NCBI GenBank assembly: GCA_015487165.1
Contig: WFQE01000022.1
Location: forward strand, 1-64,000
Source of the DNA: Paracoccaceae bacterium
Lineage (GTDB): Bacteria > Pseudomonadota > Alphaproteobacteria > Rhodobacterales > Rhodobacteraceae
Direction: 5' to 3'
Length of the DNA stretch: 64,000 nt
Shown here: piece after piece, positions 8,588-17,301 of the stretch
How the letters are laid out: each line of letters starts with the position of its first letter
How positions within the stretch are numbered: position 1 is the first letter of the stretch
Translations under genes and position numbers: made by a program
Notes under the pieces: model-generated
The model's input: the letters and a program-made list of their open reading frames with translations, nothing else
Database searches by the model: none
Told to the model about the DNA's origin: nothing

Positions 8588-9124
8588 TCATTCTGCCGTG
8601 GCGGTGTTGTCTTTTGGCCTTGCGTTAATTTTTTCCCGCACCAGATCTTGAGCGGAATCCACCGGATGCCAGCATAGATTGTTCAGGTGAACCAGGGCAA
8701 GCCCGGCCCGCCTTGCGGCTGCGCTGCGGAATTCCAGAAGCACAGACTTGGCGATATGGGTTGGCCGTGAAGAAAGGGCAATTGCAGTCACGCAAGGGTG
8801 CTCGCATTCCAGGGTTTTTGCCAGCGCGCCGATAGTTGTGCCACCTTTTTCGGGTTGCGATACCCGGGCCTCGGGGCTTGGCTCCGTCCTGCGCATACGT
8901 TCCTGAAGTGACGCATGAAACTCTGCGACGACCTGTTTTATCAGGAGGTCGCGGTCTACGTCATGTGGCGATGGGAGTTCACTGCTTGCCCCGATTTCGG
9001 TTTGTCCCCGTGCCTGCTTCAATGCGTCGATGACCAGACGCGCTTTTTCGCGCTGGGGGAGTTCGCGCGCAAGATTTCGCCTGCCTTCGGTGGCGTGATC
9101 CATTGCAACGGATTCAGAGCTCAT
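8588..9124 (-). CDS. uncharacterised protein at the end of the fliF-fliP operon
   Basis: A 178-residue soluble protein. The start at 9124 gives an ATGA overlap with the fliP stop, better supported than an ATG 13 codons upstream. The N-terminal third is charged and helical (residues 15-75), a Ser/Pro/Glu-rich stretch follows (about 80-95), and the C-terminal half is compact (about 97-165, with TAIALSSRPTHIAKSV and two Cys at an ECEHPC motif). I do not recognise the family. As last gene of the fliF-fliH-fliN-fliP transcription unit it is probably a flagellar assembly or export accessory protein. Confidence 0.7.
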   Translation of the reverse strand: MSSESVAMDHATEGRRNLARELPQREKARLVIDALKQARGQTEIGASSELPSPHDVDRDLLIKQVVAEFHASLQERMRRTEPSPEARVSQPEKGGTTIGALAKTLECEHPCVTAIALSSRPTHIAKSVLLEFRSAAARRAGLALVHLNNLCWHPVDSAQDLVREKINARPKDNTATAE

Positions 9125-9861
9125 TGGTAACCTCGTACCAAAGCATCGGCCAACAGGCTCCACCCGTCGGAGACCACGAAAAAGGCCAGCTTGAACGGGA
9201 GGGAAACGACAGCCGGTGGAACCATCATCATACCCATCGACATGAGGACGGCAGCGACTACCAGGTCGATGACCAGAAAGGGCAGAAAAATCAGAAACCC
9301 GACCTCGAAGGCGCGTTGAATTTCACTAAGCATGAAGGATGGCAGCAGAACCGACAGGGCTACTTTGGCGGATCCGCCTGTTGAGCCGGTTGCCGGGATG
9401 TGACGCACGGCCTCAAGGGTGTGGATAACATTTGCATCGGTGCGGGCGAGCATGAACTTTCGAAAGGGCCCGAACACCAGAGGCAGGGCCTGATCCGGGG
9501 GAATGGTTCCGTCAATGAATGGCGATATCCCTTGTGTCCAGGCTTTGTTGAACGTGGGCTCCATCACGAAATAGGTCAGAAACAGCGAAAGGCTGACGAT
9601 CATCATCGCAGGCGGGGCCTGTTGCAGCCCGATTGCCTGGCGAAGAATCGAAAAAACCGTGACGATAAAGGGAAAGCAGGTAATCATCATCGCAAGACCG
9701 GGTGCGATGCTGAGCACCGTGATCAGCGCGAAAATCTGGATGCTGCGCAGGGTCAACGACCCCTGCCCCCCAAGATCCAGCGAAACCTGCTGCGCGTGGG
9801 CCGTTGATGCAAGGGCCATGCACATCATCCAGACAAGACCGATGCGGGCCATGATCCTCAT
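9121..9861 (-). CDS. fliP: flagellar export gate protein FliP
   Basis: FliP forms, with FliQ and FliR, the helical core of the flagellar type III export gate. The 246-residue precursor has a cleavable signal peptide (residues 1-23, AHAQ) as is usual for FliP. It then has helices containing SIQIFALITVLSIAPGLAMM, the FLTYFVMEPTFN segment and the C-terminal VLLPSFMLSEIQRAFEVGF and FLPFLVIDLVVA blocks. It starts one base after fliN and its stop overlaps the next gene by four bases. Confidence 0.95.
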   Translation of the reverse strand: MRIMARIGLVWMMCMALASTAHAQQVSLDLGGQGSLTLRSIQIFALITVLSIAPGLAMMITCFPFIVTVFSILRQAIGLQQAPPAMMIVSLSLFLTYFVMEPTFNKAWTQGISPFIDGTIPPDQALPLVFGPFRKFMLARTDANVIHTLEAVRHIPATGSTGGSAKVALSVLLPSFMLSEIQRAFEVGFLIFLPFLVIDLVVAAVLMSMGMMMVPPAVVSLPFKLAFFVVSDGWSLLADALVRGYQ

Positions 9862-9862
9862 T

Positions 9863-10168
9863 TTACAAACTGTCCTGAATATTTGCGACTTCTGTCAGCT
9901 TTACGGCCAGCTGGCCGTCGGAACCTGCTTCAGCCTCGGTCAATACGCCGCGCGCGACCAGCTTGTCGCCGATATACAATTCGACGGGGTCATCCACCTT
10001 GCGGTCGAGCGGCAACACGGAATCGGGGGTCATCTTTATGAGGTCACCGATCAGCGGCCTTGCACGGCCGACCGAAACGGTAATCTCGACAGGAACGCGG
10101 GTCAGTGGCGTGGTGCCGTCAGACAGGGATGAAATTTCCTGATCATCCGTATTGGGGGTGTCATCCAT
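9863..10168 (-). CDS. fliN: flagellar motor switch protein FliN
   Basis: A short (101-residue) protein made almost entirely of the SpoA (FliM/FliN C-terminal) domain: VPVEITVSVGRARPLIGDLI at about 25-44, then LDRKVDDPVELYIGDKLVARG. FliN forms the lower C ring and docks FliH for export. The chosen ATG overlaps the fliH 3' end by eight bases. It is shorter than the enterobacterial protein (137 residues), lacking most of the N-terminal extension. Confidence 0.9.
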   Translation of the reverse strand: MDDTPNTDDQEISSLSDGTTPLTRVPVEITVSVGRARPLIGDLIKMTPDSVLPLDRKVDDPVELYIGDKLVARGVLTEAEAGSDGQLAVKLTEVANIQDSL

Positions 10169-10775
10169 GTTGTGAACCTTCGGTCGTGGTTTCGAAAAAT
10201 GCACGCAGCTTTTTCTGCATTTCGGCGACTGCCTCTTTGGCACTGAAAAGAAATTCTTCATCCCCGTTCTGCAACCGGATCTCCCCTTCCCCCAGGTCAG
10301 GATCCCGTCGGATTTCGGGCCTGCAGGGTTGGTCGGAAACAGCGTATTCAATCCGGTTGATGAGGGCCTGATCGTCGGTCGAGACATACAGAACCACCTG
10401 GGGGTTTATCTGCTCGGCCGCGATTTCGGCGGCGCGTTTTGCCAGAAACGCCCCGGCCGCATCATTCGCCAGCCCGGGGACAACGGAATCAGCGATCGCC
10501 AGAATCAGAGGTTTCAGAGATCGAAGAACCCCTTGTCGTGCCTCGGCATGTGTGAACGATATTTCCTGTAGTTTTTCGACAAGGGCCTCTGACAGGGCAA
10601 GTTCCCGTTCGCGGAGCTCTTTGCGTACCGCGTCGGCGCCTTCGCTGAAGCCCTTTTCAAACGCGGCCGCAAGTTCATCCTCGTAGCGGGAGCTCGGGAG
10701 GAAACGAACAGGTCCCGCCAGGGTCGATGATTGGACTTCACTCCGCTTTTCATCCAGGTCGGGCAGGCTGATCAT
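10161..10775 (-). CDS. fliH: FliH-like flagellar export ATPase regulator
   Basis: A 204-residue acidic protein with a long helical segment (about 30-75) and a C-terminal V-ATPase E/G-like domain, matching the position and architecture of FliH. FliH is the stalk that binds FliI and links it to FliN. It overlaps fliF by four bases (ATGA) and fliN by eight. Sequence conservation in FliH is low, so the assignment leans on gene order between fliF and fliN. Confidence 0.75.
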   Translation of the reverse strand: MISLPDLDEKRSEVQSSTLAGPVRFLPSSRYEDELAAAFEKGFSEGADAVRKELRERELALSEALVEKLQEISFTHAEARQGVLRSLKPLILAIADSVVPGLANDAAGAFLAKRAAEIAAEQINPQVVLYVSTDDQALINRIEYAVSDQPCRPEIRRDPDLGEGEIRLQNGDEEFLFSAKEAVAEMQKKLRAFFETTTEGSQHG

Positions 10776-12292
10776 CTTGTGGGCTCCTCTTCGGATTCTA
10801 TCCAGCTTTTAAGAACCTCAATCGCCTCGCCCTGTCTTTCAGAGATGACCTGGCGTAGCTGCGAAACCGGGTCGGGCAGGGTTTCGGTCGGGTGCGCACC
10901 GGGCGAGGGTGCGGTCGCAAGAGGGGGGGTATCACTGTCGTTTGTCGAGATGACTTCAACATTCGACCGGCTCAGCAAGGGGCGCAGGACGGCCAGGCCA
11001 AGAACAAGCGCCACCACCGCAAGTATGGCGGCCTGGATCAAGGCGGTTACATCAATCGGAAACCGCGATGCAAAGGATTGAACGGCCTCGGTTCCGGCAG
11101 TTGGCGGCATCTCGAATCGCATTGATCGAACCGTAACAACATCGCCTCTTTCCTTGTTGAATCCGATGCTTGACTGCACAAGTTCGCGTAATCCATCAAG
11201 TTCTTCACTTGATCGCGGTTGCCATGTGACCTTGCCATCAGGGCCGGTTTTCCTGATGTCGTTGATCAGAACGGCAACTGTCATGCGCTTGATCTTGTTG
11301 GGGCTCTTGACGATCTCGCGTGTGGTTTGCGAGACCTCGTAATTCACGATTTCGCGTGTTTCGTTGTGGTTGGATCGGCTTGACGACCCGCTGGATTTTC
11401 CTGCCGAGGGCAGGTTGCTGGCCACCGTTACCTGGCCGGCGCCAGAGTTGGTTGCGTTACCGGTGATTTCGCGATTGTCAGTCGAGATTGCCACCCGGTT
11501 TTTAGGGTCAAGCCGCCGCTCGACAAGTTTTTCCTGATCCTTGACGGTTTCGATCGACACCTCGACCACGGCGTTTCCGGGCCCGACACGGGCCTGCAAG
11601 AGGCGCTCGACATTCTTGCGCAGGTTGTCGGCCTTGCGATCATTTCCGACGCTGTTTTCGCTGGTGGAGAGAAGCCCCCTTTCGGCATCGATTATCGCCA
11701 CCTTTTCGGGCTTGAGCCCGGCCACTGCCGAAGACACCAGGAACCTGAGAGCCCGGATCTGAGCGGCGTCAAGTGAACCGCTGGCAAGGCGCAAGGTGAC
11801 TGACGCCCGTGGTTCCGATCGTTTTTCGAAGGGGCGTGTCTTGGCGACCGCGATATGCACGCGGGCAGACCTGATGGATGGCCAGGAAAGGATTGTTCGT
11901 GCAAGTTCGCCTTCCTTGGCCCGCCAGTAGGCGGCGTCGAACATGCGGGCGGTCGTGCCAAAGCCCGAAAGGTTGTCGAGCAGCTCGTAACCTTTCTCCC
12001 CGGTTGCCGGCAAACCCTGTTGGGCCAGACTCATGCGCAGCCGGTCGCGTTTCGAAGCCTCGACATAAATGGAATCGCCTTTGACTTCGTAAGTCACGCC
12101 GCGTTGTTCCAGGGCATTGACGACTTCGCCGGAAACTGCCGGGTCAAGCCCCGAATACAGCAGCGCCATCGAGGGGTTCACGGCCATTCGCGCAAGGACC
12201 AGAACAGTGACGAACACGCCTATCGTTGTGGCAATGACAATCAGGCGCCGCCGCGAATCCAGTGTCTGCCAGAGCGATGCGATCTGATTCAA
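10772..12292 (-). CDS. fliF: flagellar MS-ring protein FliF
   Basis: FliF forms the inner-membrane MS ring, the base on which the flagellum is built. The 506-residue protein has a first membrane helix (about 17-38), then the secretin-like ring domains with MALLYSGLDPAVSGEVVNAL and SVTLRLASGSLDAAQIRALR. A Ser/Gly-rich variable loop falls around 295-310, a second membrane helix about 415-440, and a cytoplasmic tail whose LKSWIESEEE end is the FliG-binding region. It is the first gene of the leftward fliF-fliH-fliN-fliP-unknown operon and diverges from fliL. Confidence 0.95.
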   Translation of the reverse strand: MNQIASLWQTLDSRRRLIVIATTIGVFVTVLVLARMAVNPSMALLYSGLDPAVSGEVVNALEQRGVTYEVKGDSIYVEASKRDRLRMSLAQQGLPATGEKGYELLDNLSGFGTTARMFDAAYWRAKEGELARTILSWPSIRSARVHIAVAKTRPFEKRSEPRASVTLRLASGSLDAAQIRALRFLVSSAVAGLKPEKVAIIDAERGLLSTSENSVGNDRKADNLRKNVERLLQARVGPGNAVVEVSIETVKDQEKLVERRLDPKNRVAISTDNREITGNATNSGAGQVTVASNLPSAGKSSGSSSRSNHNETREIVNYEVSQTTREIVKSPNKIKRMTVAVLINDIRKTGPDGKVTWQPRSSEELDGLRELVQSSIGFNKERGDVVTVRSMRFEMPPTAGTEAVQSFASRFPIDVTALIQAAILAVVALVLGLAVLRPLLSRSNVEVISTNDSDTPPLATAPSPGAHPTETLPDPVSQLRQVISERQGEAIEVLKSWIESEEEPTR

Positions 12293-12359
12293 GTTGCTGC
12301 CCTCGAATTGCCGCGAGTCGTTCTGACTCGCCCTTCAAAAGCAAACTGGGTGTTTCGCC

Positions 12360-12374
12360 TTAACATTTGGTTAG
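12360..12374 (+). promoter_or_regulatory. CtrA-like site between divergent fliF and fliL
   Basis: TTAA-N7-TTAG lies in the 135-base divergent gap between fliF and fliL and matches the CtrA consensus TTAA-N7-TTAA at seven of eight fixed bases. CtrA control of flagellar operons is established in alphaproteobacteria; its use here is an inference from sequence and position. Confidence 0.4.
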
Positions 12375-12427
12375 CCAGAGCCCGTTATCACCGGATCAGC
12401 CGAACAAGAATGCAAGGCGCGGGAATC

Positions 12428-12946
12428 ATGCCAAAGGAAGACACGCAAGAAGATCAGCCAGGGAAAAAGGGCAAGGGCATGCTGGTCGCCTTGCTTGCCG
12501 CTGTCTTGCTGGGGGCGGGTGGTTTCCATGTCACCTATTCGGGTCTTGTGACATTGCCAGGCGGCGGCGCGGCAGGGGATCACGCCGCGCAAGGCATCCA
12601 TGCCCCCGATACGGCACAGGAAAAAGAGGCACGCGCGGCGCATCTGAATTCGGAATTCATCAAGCTCAGCCCCATGGTCATTTCCTTGGGCAACAGTGCC
12701 CGAAGCAGCTATCTGAGGTTTCGGGCCACGCTTGAGGTCGACAAGGACAAGGCAGAAATGGCCAGGGTTCTGATCCCGCGTGTCCTTGATGTGCTGAATG
12801 AATATCTGCGGGCGATCGACCCCGCCGACATAGAAAACCCCGCAATGATGAGCAGCCTGCGCGCGCAGATGTTGAGGCGGGTACAACTGGTGGCGGGACG
12901 CGCGACAGTAAAGGATCTTCTGATCGTCGAATTTGTCTTGAGCTAG
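12428..12946 (+). CDS. fliL: flagellar basal body-associated protein FliL
   Basis: A 172-residue single-pass membrane protein: a Lys/Gln-rich cytoplasmic tail, a helix at about 18-40, a short linker, then the periplasmic stomatin-like FliL domain (LSPMVISLGNSARSSYLRFR, ending VKDLLIVEFVLS). FliL surrounds the stator and raises motor load tolerance. The ATG at 12428 is preferred over one at 12410, because AAGG lies about 11 bases upstream of it. It opens the rightward operon fliL-unknown-motE-like-motA. A second FliL-type protein is encoded at 22362-22910. Confidence 0.88.
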   Translation: MPKEDTQEDQPGKKGKGMLVALLAAVLLGAGGFHVTYSGLVTLPGGGAAGDHAAQGIHAPDTAQEKEARAAHLNSEFIKLSPMVISLGNSARSSYLRFRATLEVDKDKAEMARVLIPRVLDVLNEYLRAIDPADIENPAMMSSLRAQMLRRVQLVAGRATVKDLLIVEFVLS

Positions 12947-12955
12947 GAGAACAGG

Positions 12956-13366
12956 ATGGGATTTATCGCGGATGTATTGCTGTTGTCGGCGGCGCTGCTG
13001 GCGTCATTTTATTGCTGGATGCTGGGCAAGCGGCTCAAGCGGCTGAACAACATGGACGAAGGGGTCGGTGCTGCGATCACCGCGCTGAACAGGCAGGTTG
13101 ATGAGATGAAATCGACTCTGCAGGCAATTTCCGAAACAGCCGGGAATCAGATCGATACCCTGAGGCAGTTGACGTTCGAGGCAAACAAGGCGGCAGCGCG
13201 GCTCGAACTGACGCTTGCGGCACTTCATGATGACGAGCTTGGGGGGGCTCGCGGGCCGACCCATCCCCGCAAGGCCGCGATGGACAGGTTGCAGCACATC
13301 GAAAAAGGGCAACGGTCGGCGCGTGCCTGGGCCAGAACCAGAAGGTTGTCGGCGACCGAGGTCTAG
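12956..13366 (+). CDS. membrane-anchored coiled-coil protein in the fliL-motA operon
   Basis: A 136-residue protein with one N-terminal membrane helix (about 3-22, GFIADVLLLSAALLASFYCW), then a long heptad-like cytoplasmic helix (about 30-95) and a basic tail. The ribosome site AGGAGA precedes the ATG. It resembles the small proteins of the DUF6468 type that sit between fliL and motE in Rhodobacterales flagellar clusters, but I cannot confirm the family. A scaffolding or stator-associated role is inferred from context only. Confidence 0.7.
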   Translation: MGFIADVLLLSAALLASFYCWMLGKRLKRLNNMDEGVGAAITALNRQVDEMKSTLQAISETAGNQIDTLRQLTFEANKAAARLELTLAALHDDELGGARGPTHPRKAAMDRLQHIEKGQRSARAWARTRRLSATEV

Positions 13367-13368
13367 CC

Positions 13369-13959
13369 ATGAAACAGGCCAAGTCCCCTTCGGGAAAACC
13401 GCTGACCGTGATCATCCTGACGCTGTTGACGTCGGCGGCCATCCGGCTTGGGGCCGGCGATCTTGCGGGCGCGTCGGAAAAGATCTTGTCCGAACCTCCG
13501 GCGCCGCGCGTTGAAAAGGTCGCGAAAAAGGTCGAGAAATGCCAGCAACCGCCTGACGTCGTGGCCTTGATGCGCGTGCTTAATGAACGCAAGGCACGGC
13601 TGGACCAGCGTGAAAAGCGCCTGCAAGACCGGCTGCAGGCGCTGAATATTGCACAAAAGAAGCTGGACGAAAACCGCAAGGCGCTTGTCGCTGCCGAGAA
13701 ACGCCTGGAAGAGACGCTGACCATTGCCGACAAGGCCGCCGAGCAGGATCTCGCCAAACTGACAGCAGTATACGAGGACATGAAACCGAAAAATGCCGCA
13801 CGGCTGTTTGAATCCATGGCGCCGGAATTTGCGGCGGGTTTTCTGGGCAGGATGGACCCCCAGCGCGCTGCGGCAATCATGTCCAGCATCCAGCCACAGA
13901 GAGCCTATGAAATAAGCCTGATCTTGGCGGGAAGAAACGCCGGCGCCCCAGAAAACTGA
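13369..13959 (+). CDS. MotE-like protein (MgtE N-domain fold)
   Basis: A 196-residue protein with an N-terminal membrane or signal segment (about 12-33), a long coiled coil (about 60-125, rich in Lys/Arg/Glu heptads) and a C-terminal MgtE-N-like helical domain (about 130-190: YEDMKPKNAARLFESM, then GFLGRMDPQRAAAIMSSI). This is the architecture of MotE, the periplasmic chaperone that stabilises MotC in rhizobia. It begins two bases after the upstream stop and lies 84 bases before motA, so a stator-assembly role is likely. Confidence 0.75.
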   Translation: MKQAKSPSGKPLTVIILTLLTSAAIRLGAGDLAGASEKILSEPPAPRVEKVAKKVEKCQQPPDVVALMRVLNERKARLDQREKRLQDRLQALNIAQKKLDENRKALVAAEKRLEETLTIADKAAEQDLAKLTAVYEDMKPKNAARLFESMAPEFAAGFLGRMDPQRAAAIMSSIQPQRAYEISLILAGRNAGAPEN

Positions 13960-14043
13960 AGCGGCGATCAGGAAATATTAAAGGCTGACGCGCCAAATTC
14001 CCAACAGTCATGACGAATTCGTACATCGAGGGTCATCCACCTC

Positions 14044-14916
14044 ATGATAGGCATTTTCGGAATAGTATTTGTCCTCGTCATTGTGTTTGGCGGGTTCATA
14101 CTGGGCGGCGGGAAGATGGGTGTCATCATGCATGCCGCACCTATCGAGGGGACGATTATCCTTGGGGCCGCCATCGGCGCATTTGCCATCGGAAATGACG
14201 CAAGCGGCCTGAAACACACGCTCAAGGACATGGGCAAGGTTTTCAAGGGTGCGCACTGGAAAAAGCAGGATTACCAGGACCTTCTGTGCCTGCTGTTCGA
14301 ACTGATCCGCCTGGGCAGGCAAAACCCGATGGCGCTTGAAGAACATATCGAGACGCCAGAAAGTTCGGCAATATTTTCACGGTTCCCCCGCATCCAGGCC
14401 GACAAGGAGGCGGTTTCACTGATTTGCGACACGTTGCGCGCGGCAATGATGAACTACGATGATCCGAACCAGGTCGAGGAGGTGCTCGACAAGCGCATGG
14501 AAAACAATTTCCATCACGCCCTGCACTCGAGCCATGCCTTGCAGTCGCTTGCCGACGGGTTGCCTGCCTTGGGTATTGTCGCGGCTGTTCTTGGCATCAT
14601 CAAGACCATGAGCTCGATCGACCAACCCCCCGAGGTTCTAGGCGAATTGATCGGCAGTGCATTGGTGGGCACATTTCTGGGTGTGTTGCTGGCCTATGGA
14701 TTTGTTGCCCCCTTTGCATCCAAGGTAAAGCTGGTGGTGGAAAGCGACCAGAATTTCTATCGGTTGATCCGTGAAGTTCTTGTTGCCAATCTTTATAATC
14801 ACCCGCCAAACAACTGCATCGAAGTGGGAAGGCAGAATGTGCCCGGACATGTGCGCCCAAGCTATGCCGAGTTGGAAGAGGCCCTCAAGGACGTCAAGCA
14901 AAGGGCGGCAGAATGA
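14044..14916 (+). CDS. motA: flagellar motor stator protein MotA
   Basis: MotA forms the five-fold ring of the stator around the MotB dimer and couples ion flow to torque. The 290-residue product has four membrane helices (about 3-25, 32-52, 170-190, 203-225). The conserved block LPALGIVAAVLGIIKTMSSI with IGSALVGTFLGVLLAYG carries the proline and glycine positions needed for torque. The long cytoplasmic loop between helices 2 and 3 bears the charged residues that contact FliG. Its stop overlaps the start of the next large gene (ATGA). Confidence 0.93.
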   Translation: MIGIFGIVFVLVIVFGGFILGGGKMGVIMHAAPIEGTIILGAAIGAFAIGNDASGLKHTLKDMGKVFKGAHWKKQDYQDLLCLLFELIRLGRQNPMALEEHIETPESSAIFSRFPRIQADKEAVSLICDTLRAAMMNYDDPNQVEEVLDKRMENNFHHALHSSHALQSLADGLPALGIVAAVLGIIKTMSSIDQPPEVLGELIGSALVGTFLGVLLAYGFVAPFASKVKLVVESDQNFYRLIREVLVANLYNHPPNNCIEVGRQNVPGHVRPSYAELEEALKDVKQRAAE

Positions 14917-17144
14917 AACGCTTCGCGCTTGTGTTGGCGTGTGCGCTCATATTGGCCTTGCCAGCGGAGGCAGGGGACTTTTGGATTCGTTCAGGTAACG
15001 GCGGAAACAGCCGCAATCTGGTTGTTGGCATGCCCAGCAATACCAGGTGGCGCGTAAGCTGGAATGAAAACGGCTATGTGCTTGCCTTCGATCCGCCGCC
15101 GCCGGCGCTTGATCTGTCGGCGGTTCGACCACGTTCCGGCGGGGATCAGCGGCCGACAGTTGCGTTGGCCGGACCGGGGAAGCTTTTTCTTGTGCCCGGC
15201 AAGAAGAAATATCTGACGACAAAGCAGGTGTTGCCGGGTCTGTTGGTTCTTGAATTCGACGACGGCCCACCGCGGCACGAGCCTTGGGGAACATTCAAGC
15301 ATGCAAAGAACAGCGCAACGGCAGACGGTGCCGCGCCACGCCACGCAAAAAACAAGAGCCTGCAACAACCGGAAAAGACAAGCCACAGAAAAGCGGTGCA
15401 GGGTCTGTTGAAGCCGGACATCGGTATCGTGATGTTGCGCGCGGAAATCGAGAAAAGCATGAAAACGGCTTTTGACGAAGGGCTGCTTGAGGCGGCACCG
15501 GATGGCCAGGCCGAACAATTCCCCGCGGGAAATTCCGAAACTTCGTTCGGGGCATCAGGGGCTGACCCTGCGTTCACGGGGAATATCAGGATACGCTCGG
15601 TCTTTGATGCGCTCAAACACAGGGCAGGGCCGGAGCTGAAGAATGCGACCAAAGGCTGCCCTTCGAACGAGGTTTTCAAGCTTCCATTCCCCGAAGGTCG
15701 AAAACATGATGATGCCAGTGCGCTGTCTCGTCTTCGTGCCAATATCACTGGTGAATTCGACAAGATTGACCCTGAAAAATTCACCGCGCTTGTCCGGTTT
15801 CAGATTTCGCGCCGTCTTGGGGTCGAGGCTGCCGCGCTGTTACATTCGCATCCCGGTATTGCGCGCCACCAGGATATTCTTCTGGACATGGCGTCCCTCG
15901 TCGAAGGCGGCGGCATGTCATCGAATGGCATGTTGCGCCAATTCATCCATTGCCCTGATGACGCAGGTGTCTGGGCATTGGCAGCGCAGAGCATTGCTCA
16001 TGCGCAGGGTCTGATGATCCCGGATGGCCTTGCCCAGACCTTTTCAAAGATGCCCGGGGGCCTGCGCCATATCCTCGGGCCGATTATCGTGGAAGGTCTT
16101 GTAGAGCATGGGAAATTGCGAATGGCGGGCAAGATCATCGCCATGACGGCCCGTGCCCCTGGAAGCGAGGGTGATCGTTTTCAGCTGGCGCGCGCAAAGC
16201 TGAATCTGAAACGGCGAAAATGGAATGCGGGGTTGGAGATTCTTGAAAAGATAGCGAAAACGCGCACGCCTTCCGCGCCAGAGGCAATGGCGTTGGTGTT
16301 GGAGACACGGCTTGAAACCGGCCTGGACATCCCCCCCCACATTGTGGACCTGGCACAGGCATTGGCGTTTCAGACGCGATTTACCAAAATCGGCCGCAGG
16401 TTGAAACGTGCCGAAATCCTGACCCGCGCACATGCCCAACATCAAGAACAGGCGTTTGAGGAAGTGCTGCATGAAAAGCAGATCGGAAACTTTGACGAAC
16501 GGCTGACGACGAACATCATCGCAGGAATATTTCTTTCCTTTGATCCGAAAAAGCGCAGTTCGGCAGAACTGGCGCGCGTATATTTTCGTTATCGACACTT
16601 GCTGACATCCGATCCCGGTATGGATGACGCGCGCCGGCATCTGGCGATGGTGCTGTATTCAGCCTTGCCCGCGACCACCCTGAAATTGCTTGATCCACTC
16701 AAGAATCGACAGGTTCCTGCCGACATCTTGCTGAAAGCGCGGGCATTTCTTGAAAATGATCAACCTCGTCAGGCCATTGTGGCGCTCAATGGCCTGAATT
16801 CAGCCCCCGCGCAAGAAATTCGTCGTCAGGCGTTCGAGCGGATGGGACGCTATGACGAAGCGCTTGACCAGTCCTTGAAACATGCCCCGCAGAACGAGAC
16901 CGTTCAGCAAACCGCCTGGCGCGCGGGCCGATGGGACATCGTGAAAAACGCGCATGACAAGCTGAGCCGCGATGCTGCCCGGTATCTTGCCGGGACGGGG
17001 GATTCACGGGATGGATCGGTGCTGGCCCGGCATCTGCGACCGCCGCAAAAACTGAGGCTTTCCAAGTTGAGGAAAATCCTGAAAGACAGCCAGGAATCGC
17101 GTCGCCAGATCGACCAGCTTTTGAAAAAATACCCAACGCCGTAG
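14913..17144 (+). CDS. large periplasmic helical-repeat protein coupled to motA
   Basis: A 743-residue protein with a clear Sec signal peptide (residues 1-20, LPAEAGD). The first domain (about 20-115) is beta-rich, with repeated Leu-Val strands. A low-complexity Lys/Gln/Ala linker spans about 120-160, and a long all-helical part (about 260-740) has the spacing of TPR or Sel1-like repeats (for instance QAIVALNGLNSAPAQEIRRQ). It starts inside the motA stop codon, so the two are translated together. No family is certain. By position and export it could be the counterpart of MotC, the periplasmic stator partner found with MotE-type proteins. Confidence 0.7.
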   Translation: MKRFALVLACALILALPAEAGDFWIRSGNGGNSRNLVVGMPSNTRWRVSWNENGYVLAFDPPPPALDLSAVRPRSGGDQRPTVALAGPGKLFLVPGKKKYLTTKQVLPGLLVLEFDDGPPRHEPWGTFKHAKNSATADGAAPRHAKNKSLQQPEKTSHRKAVQGLLKPDIGIVMLRAEIEKSMKTAFDEGLLEAAPDGQAEQFPAGNSETSFGASGADPAFTGNIRIRSVFDALKHRAGPELKNATKGCPSNEVFKLPFPEGRKHDDASALSRLRANITGEFDKIDPEKFTALVRFQISRRLGVEAAALLHSHPGIARHQDILLDMASLVEGGGMSSNGMLRQFIHCPDDAGVWALAAQSIAHAQGLMIPDGLAQTFSKMPGGLRHILGPIIVEGLVEHGKLRMAGKIIAMTARAPGSEGDRFQLARAKLNLKRRKWNAGLEILEKIAKTRTPSAPEAMALVLETRLETGLDIPPHIVDLAQALAFQTRFTKIGRRLKRAEILTRAHAQHQEQAFEEVLHEKQIGNFDERLTTNIIAGIFLSFDPKKRSSAELARVYFRYRHLLTSDPGMDDARRHLAMVLYSALPATTLKLLDPLKNRQVPADILLKARAFLENDQPRQAIVALNGLNSAPAQEIRRQAFERMGRYDEALDQSLKHAPQNETVQQTAWRAGRWDIVKNAHDKLSRDAARYLAGTGDSRDGSVLARHLRPPQKLRLSKLRKILKDSQESRRQIDQLLKKYPTP

Positions 17145-17301
17145 ATGCCCGCCAGTCGCGACCGGCTTTACCCTTTGTAAATCGCTGAAACATAGCCTGA
17201 ACCCGATGATTCTCAGAACGGGAAATCCGGTGCTCTGGCCGCTTTCAATCAACCCGAAACACAACGCAGCGCGGCCCGTGCTTTCGCGGTGGCAGGGCAG
17301 A

